This document shows, one piece after another, positions 28,039 through 37,291 of a stretch of DNA of 64,000 bases. A program made the position numbers and the translations under genes. How positions within the stretch are numbered: position 1 is the stretch's first letter; every line of letters begins with the position of its first letter. Under the pieces are notes generated by a model, which ran no database searches, had not been told where the DNA came from, and worked only from the letters and a program-made list of their open reading frames with translations. Source of the DNA: Methyloversatilis sp. (GTDB taxonomy: Bacteria > Pseudomonadota > Gammaproteobacteria > Burkholderiales > Rhodocyclaceae); NCBI GenBank assembly GCA_017984755.1, contig JAGNYW010000008.1, positions 1-64,000 on the forward strand. The letters run 5' to 3'.

Positions 28039-29781
28039 ATGACCCCCGAATTGCGCCGAGAACTCACCCGTCTGCTGCACGCTGCGCTGGCCAGCGTCGC
28101 GCCGGACATCACAGCACCCGAAATCATTCTCGACCGGCCGAAGCAGGCGTCGCACGGCGACCTCGCCTGCAACGTGGCACTTCAGCTGGCCAAGGCACTG
28201 AAGCAGAATCCGCGCGTCATCGCGGAACGCATCGTGCGCGAACTGCCACCGTCCGGCATGGTCGAGCGCGCCGAAGTGGCCGGCGCAGGGTTCATCAATT
28301 TCTTTTTCAGCGCCGCGATCAAGCAGTCGGTCGTGACACGCGTTCTGTCGGAAGCCGACCGCTACGGCCGTTCGGACACGGGAGCCGGCAAAAAGGTGCA
28401 GGTGGAGTTCGTGTCCGCCAACCCGACCGGCCCGCTGCACGTCGGTCATGGCCGCGGCGCGGCCTACGGCTCGGCGCTGTGCAACCTGCTCGATGCGTCC
28501 GGATTCGAGGTCACGCGCGAGTTCTACGTCAATGATGCCGGCCGCCAGATGGACATCCTCGCGGTGTCGGTGTGGCTGCGTTACCTCGAGGCGCAGGGCA
28601 CTGCGGTCCGGTTCCCGGCCGACGGCTATCGCGGCGACTACGTACGCGACATCGGCGCCCAGCTGCTGACCCAGCAGGGCGCCCGGCTGAACCGCGACGT
28701 CAACGCCCTGCCCGATGCGTCGGTGGCGGGCGACACGGCTGACGCGATGCTGGATGCGCTCATCGCAGCCGCCAAGGCCGCACTCGGCGACGAATGGTGG
28801 ACGGTGCACCAGTTCGCGCTCGACGCCATGCTGGCCGACCAGCGCAACGACCTCGGCGAGTTCCGCGTGCATTACGACGTGTGGTATTCGGAACAGACGC
28901 TGCACACCAACGGTTCTGTCGACCGCGCCCTCAAGCGGCTGCACGACGCCGGCCACCTGTACGAGCAGGACGGCGCACTGTGGTTCCGCTCGACCCGCTT
29001 CGGCGACGAAAAGGACCGCGTGGTACGCCGCGAGAACGGTGCCTGCACCTATTTCGCGTCCGACATCGCCTATCACGCCGAAAAATTCGCGCGCGGTTTC
29101 GATCTGGTCATCGACGTATGGGGTGCCGATCACCACGGCTACATTCCGCGTGTGAAGGGCGCGCTGACCGCGCTCGGCGAAAACCCGGACAAACTGGAAA
29201 TCGCGCTGGTGCAGTTTGCCGTGCTCTACCGCGGCGGCGAGAAGACCGCCATGGGCAAGCGTTCGGGCGACTTCGTCACGCTGCGTGACCTGCGTGCCGA
29301 AGTCGGCAACGACGCTGCCCGGTTTTTCTATGTGCTGCGCAAGAGCGACCAGCACCTCGATTTCGACCTCGATCTCGCAAAGTCGGAGTCGAACGACAAC
29401 CCCGTCTATTACATACAGTACGCACACGCACGCATCTGTTCGGTCATCCGCGAAGCGGTGGCCAACCATGCGCTCGACCTCGGGCTGCTGCCCGGCGTGG
29501 CGCTCGATACGCTGACCGACGAACGCGAATTGCTGCTGGCACAGCGTCTGGCCGAGTTTCCGGATGTGATCACGCAGGCAGTCGCAGATCGCGCGCCACA
29601 TGCCGTGGCCTTCTACCTGCGCGACGTGGCATCCGATTTTCACGCCTTTTACAACAGCTCCCGCATGCTGGTTGACGATCTGGCGACACGCGAAGCACGC
29701 CTGGCCCTGGCTGCAGCCACGCGTCAGGTGATCTGCAACGGACTGTCGCTGCTCGGCGTGTCCGCACCGGAATCCATGTAA
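28039..29781 (+). CDS. argS: Arginyl-tRNA synthetase
   Basis: 580 residues, class I synthetase charging tRNA-Arg. Add1 N-terminal domain, then the HIGH-equivalent HVGHG in NPTGPLHVGHGRGAAYG, the MSK-like MGKRSGD, and the C-terminal anticodon domain ending with the conserved LLGVSAPESM. The gene shares one base (TAATG) with the following SPOR-domain gene, giving translational coupling. Confidence 0.98.
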   Translation: MTPELRRELTRLLHAALASVAPDITAPEIILDRPKQASHGDLACNVALQLAKALKQNPRVIAERIVRELPPSGMVERAEVAGAGFINFFFSAAIKQSVVTRVLSEADRYGRSDTGAGKKVQVEFVSANPTGPLHVGHGRGAAYGSALCNLLDASGFEVTREFYVNDAGRQMDILAVSVWLRYLEAQGTAVRFPADGYRGDYVRDIGAQLLTQQGARLNRDVNALPDASVAGDTADAMLDALIAAAKAALGDEWWTVHQFALDAMLADQRNDLGEFRVHYDVWYSEQTLHTNGSVDRALKRLHDAGHLYEQDGALWFRSTRFGDEKDRVVRRENGACTYFASDIAYHAEKFARGFDLVIDVWGADHHGYIPRVKGALTALGENPDKLEIALVQFAVLYRGGEKTAMGKRSGDFVTLRDLRAEVGNDAARFFYVLRKSDQHLDFDLDLAKSESNDNPVYYIQYAHARICSVIREAVANHALDLGLLPGVALDTLTDERELLLAQRLAEFPDVITQAVADRAPHAVAFYLRDVASDFHAFYNSSRMLVDDLATREARLALAAATRQVICNGLSLLGVSAPESM

Positions 29782-30350
29782 TGGTCAAGGCCCCGCGCAA
29801 GAAGGCACCTGCCCGCAGCAACCGCGGCAGCACACTGGTCGGCGTCTTCATCGGCCTGGTGCTGGGCGTGCTGCTGTGTGCCGGCGTGATGTGGTACATC
29901 AACGGCTCTTCGCTTCCGCTTCAGGTACGCGAGGCTGCCCCCCCAGCCGCGGCCGTCGGCGACGAACCGGCCGCGCTGCCTGGCAAACCGGGGGACAAGG
30001 CTCAGGTTAAGCCGCGATTCGATTTCTATGAAACGCTGCCCGGCCAGCAGGCACCGCAACCCGCACCCGACGACGCTGCGGTCGAGCCGCCGACCGTAGC
30101 CGAGCCGCCGGCAGCGGTACCGGCATCCTTCATCCTGCAGGCGGGTGCCTTCTCGTCGGAAGAAGAAGCGGACAACCTTCGGGCGCGTCTCGCGTTGATG
30201 GGTCTGGAGTCCAGCGTTCAACCCCATGCGGTGGCCGGCAAGGACACGTTGTACCGCGTGCGTCTGGGACCGTTCGCAACGATGGAAGATCTGAAACGGG
30301 TACGCGCGGAGCTGGCCGAGAACGGTATCGACGCTGCAGTTGTCCGATGA
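29781..30350 (+). CDS. SPOR-domain membrane protein (FtsN-like)
   Basis: 189 residues: basic N-terminus, one membrane helix (TLVGVFIGLVLGVLLCAGVMWYI), a Pro/Ala-rich periplasmic linker, and a C-terminal SPOR domain (FILQAGAFSSEEEADNLRARLALMGLESSV ... YRVRLGPFATMEDLKRVRAELAENGIDAAVV) that binds denuded peptidoglycan at the septum. Topology and linker match FtsN of Betaproteobacteria, where argS-SPOR-dsbA order is widespread. It overlaps argS by one base. Confidence 0.9.
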   Translation: MVKAPRKKAPARSNRGSTLVGVFIGLVLGVLLCAGVMWYINGSSLPLQVREAAPPAAAVGDEPAALPGKPGDKAQVKPRFDFYETLPGQQAPQPAPDDAAVEPPTVAEPPAAVPASFILQAGAFSSEEEADNLRARLALMGLESSVQPHAVAGKDTLYRVRLGPFATMEDLKRVRAELAENGIDAAVVR

Positions 30351-30381
30351 CCGGGCAACAAGGGCATTCAAAGGAGAAAGC

Positions 30382-31020
30382 ATGAAATTCGGAGTCAAGC
30401 AGCTCGTGACGCTGGCCATTGCCGGCTTCATGGCCAGTGGGGTGAGCGCCGCGCTCACCGAGAAGGACTATCGCGAAATCAAGCCCGCCCAGGCAACCGA
30501 AGACGGCTCCAAGGTGGAGGTGATCGAGTTCTTCTGGTACGGCTGCCCGCATTGCTACGAACTCGAGCCGACACTGAAGAAGTGGCTGGCCCGCAAGCCG
30601 GACGACGTGACCTTCCGTCGCGTGCCGGCCATCTTCCGCCAGTCGTGGGTGCCGGGCGCGCAAACCTTCTACACGCTGGAGACCATGGGTGAGCTGGACC
30701 GCCTGCACGCCAAGGTGTTCGACGCGATCCACATCGAACGCCAGCCCTTCGGCGACATGGCAGCCATCGGCGCCTGGATGGGCAAGAACGGGATCGACGC
30801 GAAGAAGTTCGAAGACACGGCGAAGTCGTTCGCGGTGTCCGGCAAGGTGCAGCGTGCGCAGCAGATGAGCGCCGCCTATCAGCTCACCGGCGTACCGGCG
30901 CTGGTGGTGGATGGCAAGTACATCGCGCTCGGCAACAGTTTCGACGGCATGATCGCCATCGTGGATCAGCTGATCGAACGTGCCCGCGAAGAACGCACAG
31001 CCGCCAGAAAGAAGAAATGA
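30382..31020 (+). CDS. dsbA: Thiol:disulfide oxidoreductase DsbA
   Basis: 212 residues with signal peptide (FMASGVSAAL). Thioredoxin fold with active site C55-P-H-C58, the strongly oxidising motif, and cis-Pro region TGVPALVV. It catalyses disulfide formation in exported proteins. Perfect AAGGAG ribosome site before ATG 30382. Fits the usual argS-ftsN-dsbA cluster; its stop overlaps the next gene by ATGA. Confidence 0.96.
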   Translation: MKFGVKQLVTLAIAGFMASGVSAALTEKDYREIKPAQATEDGSKVEVIEFFWYGCPHCYELEPTLKKWLARKPDDVTFRRVPAIFRQSWVPGAQTFYTLETMGELDRLHAKVFDAIHIERQPFGDMAAIGAWMGKNGIDAKKFEDTAKSFAVSGKVQRAQQMSAAYQLTGVPALVVDGKYIALGNSFDGMIAIVDQLIERAREERTAARKKK

Positions 31021-31820
31021 GCGCAGTTGCGCCCGCCATGACAACGGGTGCCCGCGCGGCACCCGTTGTCTTTCTGACAGGCGCATCCACCGGCATCGGT
31101 GAGGCACTGGCCCGCCATTACGCCCGTCAGGGCGCGACCGTCGGTCTGGTGTCGCGCCGGGGAGACCTGCTCGAGGCAATGATGGCGGATCTGCCCGGAC
31201 AGCACTTCGCCTGCGCCGCCGACGTGCGCGACGCGTCGGCGATGCAGGCGGCGGCAACCGCGTTCATGGAACGATTCGGCGTACCGGACATCGTGATCGG
31301 CAACGCCGGCGTGTCGGTCGGCACGCTGACCGGCGAGCTGGAAGACCTGCCGGCGTTCGAAACGGTGTTCGACATCAACGTGCTGGGGCTGGTGCGCACC
31401 TTCGCTCCCTTCGTCAAACCCATGCAGGCCCGGCGCAGCGGCGCACTGGTCGGCATCGGCTCGGTCGCCGGCATCCGCGGCCTGCCGGGCGCAGGCGCCT
31501 ACTGTGCGTCGAAGTCGGCCGTCATCACCTACCTGGAAAGCCTGCGTGTCGAATTGCGCAGCAGCGGCGTACGGGTACAGACGATCTGCCCGGGTTACAT
31601 CGATACGCCGATGACCGAACACAATCCCTACCCGATGCCCTTCCTGCTCAGTGCTGACGAAGCCGCCCCGCGCTTCGCCCGCGCCATCGATCGGGGCTCG
31701 AGCTACGCCGTCGTGCCCTGGCAGATGGGTGTGGTCGCCAAAGTGCTGCGGCTGCTGCCGAACACCCTGTTCGACTTCTCTTTCTCAAAAGCCGGCCGCA
31801 AACCCCGCGGCACGTTGTAG
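31017..31820 (+). CDS. Short-chain dehydrogenase/reductase
   Basis: 267 residues, classical SDR. TGASTGIGEALA is the NAD(P)-binding Gly motif, NAG (GNAGVSVG) and Ser-x12-Tyr-x3-Lys (YCASK) form the active site, and PGYIDTPMT is the family's second substrate-loop motif. A C-terminal extension of ~50 residues (VPWQMGVVAKVLRLLPNTLFDF) resembles membrane-associated SDRs acting on long acyl chains; substrate unknown. Overlaps dsbA by 4 bp. It is the last gene of this operon before the accessory island. Confidence 0.93.
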   Translation: MSAVAPAMTTGARAAPVVFLTGASTGIGEALARHYARQGATVGLVSRRGDLLEAMMADLPGQHFACAADVRDASAMQAAATAFMERFGVPDIVIGNAGVSVGTLTGELEDLPAFETVFDINVLGLVRTFAPFVKPMQARRSGALVGIGSVAGIRGLPGAGAYCASKSAVITYLESLRVELRSSGVRVQTICPGYIDTPMTEHNPYPMPFLLSADEAAPRFARAIDRGSSYAVVPWQMGVVAKVLRLLPNTLFDFSFSKAGRKPRGTL

Positions 31821-31889
31821 GGCAGCTTCAAGTTGCCGGATTCAAGATGCAAGGACGGCGCTTCGAATCGAGGCTTGCCAAGCCCATAC

Positions 31890-31937
31890 GCATCGTTTAA
31901 CTTACTGAGTAAATTTACTCAGTAAGTTAAACGATGC
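31890..31937. repeat. Perfect 48-bp palindrome containing the start codon of the DUF4143 gene
   Basis: The two arms of 24 bp meet at 31913/31914 with no spacer. The inner arm reads ACTTACTGAGTAAA and its mirror TTTACTCAGTAAGT; outer ends are GCATCG and CGATGC. The ATG of the downstream gene (31934-31936) lies in the right arm. In RNA the palindrome would hide the start codon completely; in DNA it could be an operator for a dimeric protein. It is AT-richer than both flanks. No ribosome-binding site is seen. Confidence 0.97.
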
Positions 31938-33184
31938 CTGTTTATCAGCGTCCGGAAGCGAGTCTGCTCATTCAGCGCCTTCTGGAATCCCCGCGATTCC
32001 TGATCGTAGTGGCAGGTCCGCGCCAAGTCGGCAAGACGACGATGGTTCGGAGCGTCCTCGCGAGCCATGCGCGCGTGAGTCACTCCTTTGTCGCAGTTGA
32101 CAGTCCCGAAGAGCTATCGCCAACGGACATCGACAGCACAACAGCGCCAACAAACTTTCAACTAGCGCAACCGCGGGACGCGGCATGGCTGGTCGATGTC
32201 TGGCAGCGAGCCCGCTCCGCTGCTAGAACCTCACTCGACGGGCACATTCTGGTTCTTGACGAAATCCAGAAGATCTCGCGCTGGTCCGATGTCGTGAAAG
32301 GTCTTTGGGACGCCGATCGCGCGGAGAACCTACCCTTGCATGTCGTGCTGCTCGGATCGTCTCCGTTACTGATGCAGCAAGGCATGAGCGAGAGCCTCAC
32401 CGGACGTTTCGAGACCATTCACCTGACCCATTGGTCCTTCCGCGAAATGGTCGACGCATTCGACTTCGATCTGGAAGACTTTCTGTACTTTGGTGGCTAC
32501 CCCGGGAGCGCCGGTCTGACTCTGGACGAGAAACGGTGGAAAAGCTACGTCATCACCGGCCTGATCGAACCCAGCATCACGAAGGACATCCTGATGATGA
32601 CGCGGGTGGACAAGCCCGCGCTGCTGCGTCAGGTGTTCGAACTCGGCTGCCGCTACTCTGGCCAGGAGCTCTCCTACACCAAGATGATGGGACAACTGCA
32701 GGACGCGGGGAACACCGTGACCCTGGCCCACTATCTGGATCTGCTCGGCAATGCGGGGCTGATCTGCGGTCTTTCCAAATACGCCGGGCAGCACCATCGC
32801 CGCCGGAGTTCGTCGCCCAAACTCAACGTGCTGAACATGGCACTGATGTCTGCAGCCTCTGGCTACAGCAAGGCAGAAGCGCAGGCCGACCGCAGCTTCC
32901 GTGGCCGGATGGTGGAAAGCGCCGTCGGGGCGCATCTGCACAACACCGCACCCGAGGATTGCAGACTCTATTACTGGCGCGATGGCACCAATGAAGTCGA
33001 CTACGTACTTGAGCGAGGCGGGCGCTTGACCATCGTCGAAGTGAAGAGCGCGTCAGTACCGGGCGTGATCCGCGGATTCGATGCGTTCGAGCGGCAGTTC
33101 GGCCAGTGCCGACGACTGTTGATCGGCGAAGGAGGCACTCCACTCGCCGAGTTCCTGTCCTACCCCGCAGAGCACTGGCTATGA
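31934..33184 (+). CDS. DUF4143/AAA_14 family P-loop ATPase with C-terminal PD-(D/E)XK-like domain
   Basis: 416 residues. Walker A GPRQVGKT (28-35), Walker B with DE at 109-110 (ILVLDEIQ), Arg/Ser sensor GSSPLLM, then the DUF4143 C-terminal domain with D356 ... E369-V-K371 (VDYVLERGGRLTIVEVKSA), the conserved nuclease-like core of this family. Members are common orphan ATPases of unknown role. The ATG lies inside a 48-bp palindrome. The stop overlaps the following NACHT gene by ATGA, so the two proteins are made together. The Asp/Glu/Lys are intact, so activity is plausible. Codon use is less GC-rich than in neighbours. Confidence 0.9.
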   Translation: MPVYQRPEASLLIQRLLESPRFLIVVAGPRQVGKTTMVRSVLASHARVSHSFVAVDSPEELSPTDIDSTTAPTNFQLAQPRDAAWLVDVWQRARSAARTSLDGHILVLDEIQKISRWSDVVKGLWDADRAENLPLHVVLLGSSPLLMQQGMSESLTGRFETIHLTHWSFREMVDAFDFDLEDFLYFGGYPGSAGLTLDEKRWKSYVITGLIEPSITKDILMMTRVDKPALLRQVFELGCRYSGQELSYTKMMGQLQDAGNTVTLAHYLDLLGNAGLICGLSKYAGQHHRRRSSSPKLNVLNMALMSAASGYSKAEAQADRSFRGRMVESAVGAHLHNTAPEDCRLYYWRDGTNEVDYVLERGGRLTIVEVKSASVPGVIRGFDAFERQFGQCRRLLIGEGGTPLAEFLSYPAEHWL

Positions 33185-36100
33185 ACGGATCGGAAAAAAT
33201 CCCGATGCTGGTGCCGCGCACTTGCACAACTCGGCCCGCGAAGAACCAGCCGCCCGTCAGCCTGCCATTGGCCGACTACCGCGAAGTGCCCGCCTATGTG
33301 TTGCTCGGGGACCCGGGCGCTGGCAAGACTCAATCTTTCCGGCAGGAAGCCGCTGAAACGGGGGGCCATTACATCAGAGCGCGCGACTTCGCTACCTTCG
33401 ATCCCGACCCGGAGCTCGCAGGAAAGGTGTTCTATATAGACGGCTTGGATGAAATGCGTGCCGGAAGCAACGATGGGCGCACCCCGCTTGACCATGTGCG
33501 CCGACATCTAGCTCGGCTCGGAAAACCGAGATTTCGCCTGTCGTGCCGTGAAGCGGACTGGCTTGGCAGTAGCGACCGGGAAGCGCTGAAGACGGTTGCA
33601 CCCGGCGGGGCCATTGCGGTTCTGCACCTGGACCCCTTGAGCGCTGATGACATCCGTCTCTTGCTCAACCGCAAATTCTCGGTTGCCCACCCTGATGGAT
33701 TCATACGTGATGCCGAACGTCACGGGCTGGACAGCCTGCTGCGCAATCCTCAAACGCTCGAATTGATGGTCGAGGCCGTCGGCGGCTCCGAACGACCGGA
33801 CAGCCGCGCCGATGTCTATGACCTTGCGTGCAGAAAACTGGTACGTGAGCCAAACGGCGAACATCAAGCGGCCACCCGAGCCATCTCGCCACCGCATGAC
33901 GCCTTGCTCGAAGCAGCGGGCTTCCTCGGCGCGGTTCAGTTGCTTGGCGGACTTGCGGGATTTGCGTTGGAAGAGAATGCAGAGGACAGCCAGCACGCAC
34001 TCTGGCGCAAGCTCTCGGCTCCAGGTGATCTACCGATACTGTCCGCAATGTGCCGTCGCCTGTTCCAGCGTAGCGACGACGAACTGCAACGCGCCTTTGT
34101 TCATCGCAGCATCGCCGAATACCTGGGTGCCCGCTACCTCGCAACCCGGATTGAATCCGGAGGCCTGCCATTGGGGCGAGTCATCGCATTGCTTGTCGGG
34201 GAGGACGGTGGCGTCGTACCCGAGCTCCGGGGCTTGATGGCATGGATCGCGACTCATTGCCGTAGTGCGCGTGAGACACTCATCGAACGTGACCCGCTCG
34301 GCGTGGTGCTTTACGGTGATGTGCGCACCTTTCCGGTCGAGGACAAGCGCCGTATTCTGGCCGCGCTCAGGTCCGAAGCCGAGCGCTACAAAAATTTCCG
34401 GTCCGAAGACTGGACAGCATCCCCGTTCGGCGCGCTGTCGACCCCCGACATGGTGCCGACATTTCTGGAATTGCTTGCATCACCCGCAAGGACCGAGGCA
34501 GATGTTGCGCTGCTCGACTGCGTTCTCGATGCACTGCTATATGGCCCGCCGCTTTCGACACTTGCAAGCGCCGACGATCAGCAGCGCCTCACCAGCCTGC
34601 TTGAAGCGATCGCACGGAATGCAGGAGATCGCTCCGATATTCGGGCCACCGCACTGGACATCCTGATGTGCGACGTAGTCGCGAACAAAGATCGCCTGAT
34701 CGCCTTCGCAAAGGATGCGCATAGTGGTCGAGTGAAAGATGAAGACGATGAGCTGATCGGCCGCGTTCTGCCCAAGCTCTTCCCGGATTACCTCTCGCCG
34801 AAATCAGTGTTCGAACTTCTGCATCCGCGAAGACGGGAACGCCTCATCGGCGCGTATCGAACGTTCTGGTCTTTCCATGTAGCGGAGCAGTCCCCGGACG
34901 CGCTGCTTCCGGAAATACTCGACCAGATGGCCGCTCACCACGATCAGGTGCGGAAGGTTCTCACCGACCGCGAATCAGAACGCATCGCAGGGAAGCTGAT
35001 AGCTCGCGCGCTCGAAGTGCATGGCGATTGGATAGATGACGCGCGGCTCTATGACTGGTTGGGCACCGGGCTCGATGAGCATGGCGCCGGACGGGTGGAA
35101 CCATATTCACAGCAATGCATTGCTCAATGGTTCAAGAAGCGGCCCGAGCGCTACAAGGCGATATTGACCAGAGCGAACAAAGCCTGTGTCGATTCAACGA
35201 ACCTTCTTTCCTGCCTGCGCCGAGCCGACTGGCGCCTTTACGGCTCAGAAGTACCCTCCGACATCGTGCCTTGGTTACTGCAATATGCTGAAGCGGCAGA
35301 TAGCAGCGAGGTCCGAAAACATTATTTCTCGGAGGCCGTCAGGCACCTTACCGCGCAGGGTGGGCAACGCTGGCCAACTCTGGAAGCTTTGGAGTTTCTC
35401 GAACCTTGGGTCGCCAAGCACTCTGAGTTCGAAGTAGTGTTGCAGGAATTTACTTCTTGGCAGCTCGACGACTGGCGCAAACAACAAGCAATCTGGGAGC
35501 GGGAATCTGCTGAAAAGCGAACGAGCCGGCAATCAGCAAAGAGTACCTGGCTACGCAAAGAGATCAATCATATTCGTGCAGGAACCGCACACCCATCATT
35601 ACTGAATCAGCTCGCTGCAGCCTATCTCGATCTGTATTCGGATATCTCAGGTGAAACGCCGCGCGCGCGGCTCCGTGATCTCTTCGGACCGGACGATGAA
35701 CTGATTGGCGCCGCATACCTGGGATTCCGTCGCTCACTCGACAGGAACGACCTTCCAGCCGTCGCCGAAATCGTCGATCTCGAAACCAAGGGGCGAATGC
35801 ACTTCATACGCCAGCCTTGTCTGGTGGGTATGACCGAACTCTTCGCCAGCGACCCCGCTGCGGCGATACATCTCGATGATGAAGTGTTGCGCAAGCTGGT
35901 GGCTTTCCGGCTGACCTGGGGTGCCGAACTTGCTGGCGATTGGCTGGATGCGTTGATTGAAGCCAAGGCCGCATTGGTCGCAGACGTACTCGTTACCTAC
36001 GCCCTGGCCATGCTTCGCGCCGGTCGTGATCACCTCTACGGTATCTGGCGGCTGGGATATGGCGCCGACGACATGGCAGGACTTGCGCGGCTCGCGGTAC

Positions 36101-37266
36101 CGCGCATTCTCGAAGGGTTTCCGCTGCGAGCGAACGAAAAGCTGCTCTCGAGCGTGCTCGACCCATTGCTCAAGGCTGGATTGCGCCATCTGGATCGCCC
36201 GGCCATGACCGACCTTGTTTCCGCTCGACTGGCCCGGAGCAGCATGACCACCGCACAGCGCACTTACTGGCTCGCGTGCGGACTGATGATGTCACCGGAT
36301 GAGTACTCGCCACAGCTGAAACAACATGTGGGCCGCCGCGAAGCGCTGCTCGGCCACTTGGGAAACTTTCTTGTTGAAGGCGAGAGGTGGGCTGGGCTCA
36401 CCCGCGGGCTTTCATTAGCAGCGATCGGCATGTTGATCGAAACGCTCGCCCCGAACAGCCCACCCGAACGCCCCGAGGGAGCGCATTGGGTCAGTCAGGC
36501 GATGCAGGTCGCCGACGTGGTCAGGGGACTCATCAACACACTGGGCAACGACCCGTCCGACGACGCCGGCCGCGAGTTGGAGCGACTGTTGGCCCAGCCC
36601 GGATTGACGCAGTGGCAGGACACGCTGCGGCATTCCATCCACGCTCAGCGCATCGCACGGCGCAAGGCCACCTACCGTCGGCTGGATGTGGCCGAGGTCT
36701 GTCGTACCCTCGCCAATCGGGAGCCGGCCAATGCGGCCGACCTTGCCGCGCTCACGGTTGCACATCTGCAGGACCTAGCAAGAAGGATTCGCGATGGCAG
36801 CACGAACGACTACCGGCAGTACTGGAGCAACAAGCGCCGGAAGCCGGAAAATGAATGTCGTGACGCCCTGCTGTCCGATCTCAAGGACAGGCTCGCTAAG
36901 CAAGGGGTCGATGCGATCAAGGAGGGCTATTACGCCGAGGACAAGCGGGCGGACATCCGGGTAGCAATGGGCGGTACCAACGGATTCAATGTCCCCATCG
37001 AGATCAAGAAGGACATCCACAAAGACCTCTGGCGTGCAATCCGTGGGCAACTGATCGAGCGCTACACCCGCGACCCGGGAACGGACGGCTTCGGCATCTA
37101 CCTGGTGTTCTGGTTCGGCGGAAGCGGAATGCCACTGAACGAAGGGAAGAAGCCGCGCACGGCCGCCGAACTGCATGAGCAACTGCACGCATCCCTCACG
37201 GATGAGGAAGCCCGGCGCATTTCGGTCGTCGTGATCGATTGCGCGTTGCCAGCTTCGAAAAAATGA
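33181..37266 (+). CDS. NACHT-like STAND NTPase with C-terminal PD-(D/E)XK nuclease domain
   Basis: 1361 residues; ATG 33181 overlaps the preceding stop (ATGA). An upstream in-frame start at 33106 would lie within the previous gene and is rejected. Walker A GDPGAGKT (43-50); Walker B FYIDGLDE (84-91), the NACHT-type hhhDGLDE; sensor-like LSCRE (120-124). Residues ~200-1150 are helical, Leu-rich and without named domains (possible HEAT-like or sensor region). The C-terminus has D1258, E1274-I-K1276 (PIEIKKD) and Q1290 (GQLIERY), the PD-(D/E)XK restriction-like core with its usual Q motif. Antiphage NACHT proteins usually carry the effector at the N-terminus; here it is at the C-terminus. The defence role is inferred. 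Confidence 0.88.
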   Translation: MNGSEKIPMLVPRTCTTRPAKNQPPVSLPLADYREVPAYVLLGDPGAGKTQSFRQEAAETGGHYIRARDFATFDPDPELAGKVFYIDGLDEMRAGSNDGRTPLDHVRRHLARLGKPRFRLSCREADWLGSSDREALKTVAPGGAIAVLHLDPLSADDIRLLLNRKFSVAHPDGFIRDAERHGLDSLLRNPQTLELMVEAVGGSERPDSRADVYDLACRKLVREPNGEHQAATRAISPPHDALLEAAGFLGAVQLLGGLAGFALEENAEDSQHALWRKLSAPGDLPILSAMCRRLFQRSDDELQRAFVHRSIAEYLGARYLATRIESGGLPLGRVIALLVGEDGGVVPELRGLMAWIATHCRSARETLIERDPLGVVLYGDVRTFPVEDKRRILAALRSEAERYKNFRSEDWTASPFGALSTPDMVPTFLELLASPARTEADVALLDCVLDALLYGPPLSTLASADDQQRLTSLLEAIARNAGDRSDIRATALDILMCDVVANKDRLIAFAKDAHSGRVKDEDDELIGRVLPKLFPDYLSPKSVFELLHPRRRERLIGAYRTFWSFHVAEQSPDALLPEILDQMAAHHDQVRKVLTDRESERIAGKLIARALEVHGDWIDDARLYDWLGTGLDEHGAGRVEPYSQQCIAQWFKKRPERYKAILTRANKACVDSTNLLSCLRRADWRLYGSEVPSDIVPWLLQYAEAADSSEVRKHYFSEAVRHLTAQGGQRWPTLEALEFLEPWVAKHSEFEVVLQEFTSWQLDDWRKQQAIWERESAEKRTSRQSAKSTWLRKEINHIRAGTAHPSLLNQLAAAYLDLYSDISGETPRARLRDLFGPDDELIGAAYLGFRRSLDRNDLPAVAEIVDLETKGRMHFIRQPCLVGMTELFASDPAAAIHLDDEVLRKLVAFRLTWGAELAGDWLDALIEAKAALVADVLVTYALAMLRAGRDHLYGIWRLGYGADDMAGLARLAVPRILEGFPLRANEKLLSSVLDPLLKAGLRHLDRPAMTDLVSARLARSSMTTAQRTYWLACGLMMSPDEYSPQLKQHVGRREALLGHLGNFLVEGERWAGLTRGLSLAAIGMLIETLAPNSPPERPEGAHWVSQAMQVADVVRGLINTLGNDPSDDAGRELERLLAQPGLTQWQDTLRHSIHAQRIARRKATYRRLDVAEVCRTLANREPANAADLAALTVAHLQDLARRIRDGSTNDYRQYWSNKRRKPENECRDALLSDLKDRLAKQGVDAIKEGYYAEDKRADIRVAMGGTNGFNVPIEIKKDIHKDLWRAIRGQLIERYTRDPGTDGFGIYLVFWFGGSGMPLNEGKKPRTAAELHEQLHASLTDEEARRISVVVIDCALPASKK

Positions 37267-37271
37267 GTGTC

Positions 37272-37291
37272 AGCCGGACACTGTCCGGGCT
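37272..37291. terminator. Imperfect hairpin after the NACHT gene
   Basis: AGCCGGACA and TGTCCGGGCT form a stem with one bulge 5 bp after the stop. On the minus strand it is followed by CATTTTTTC, so it may also end hemL readthrough. A 13-bp palindrome (ACTGACGGTCAGT, 37297-37309) follows. The remaining gap to hemL holds nothing else visible. Confidence 0.4.

Noticed and set aside
33106..33180. Upstream start for the NACHT gene adding 25 residues
   Set aside because: It lies in the preceding gene, gives an Arg-rich tail, and the ATGA overlap at 33181 is a better start.
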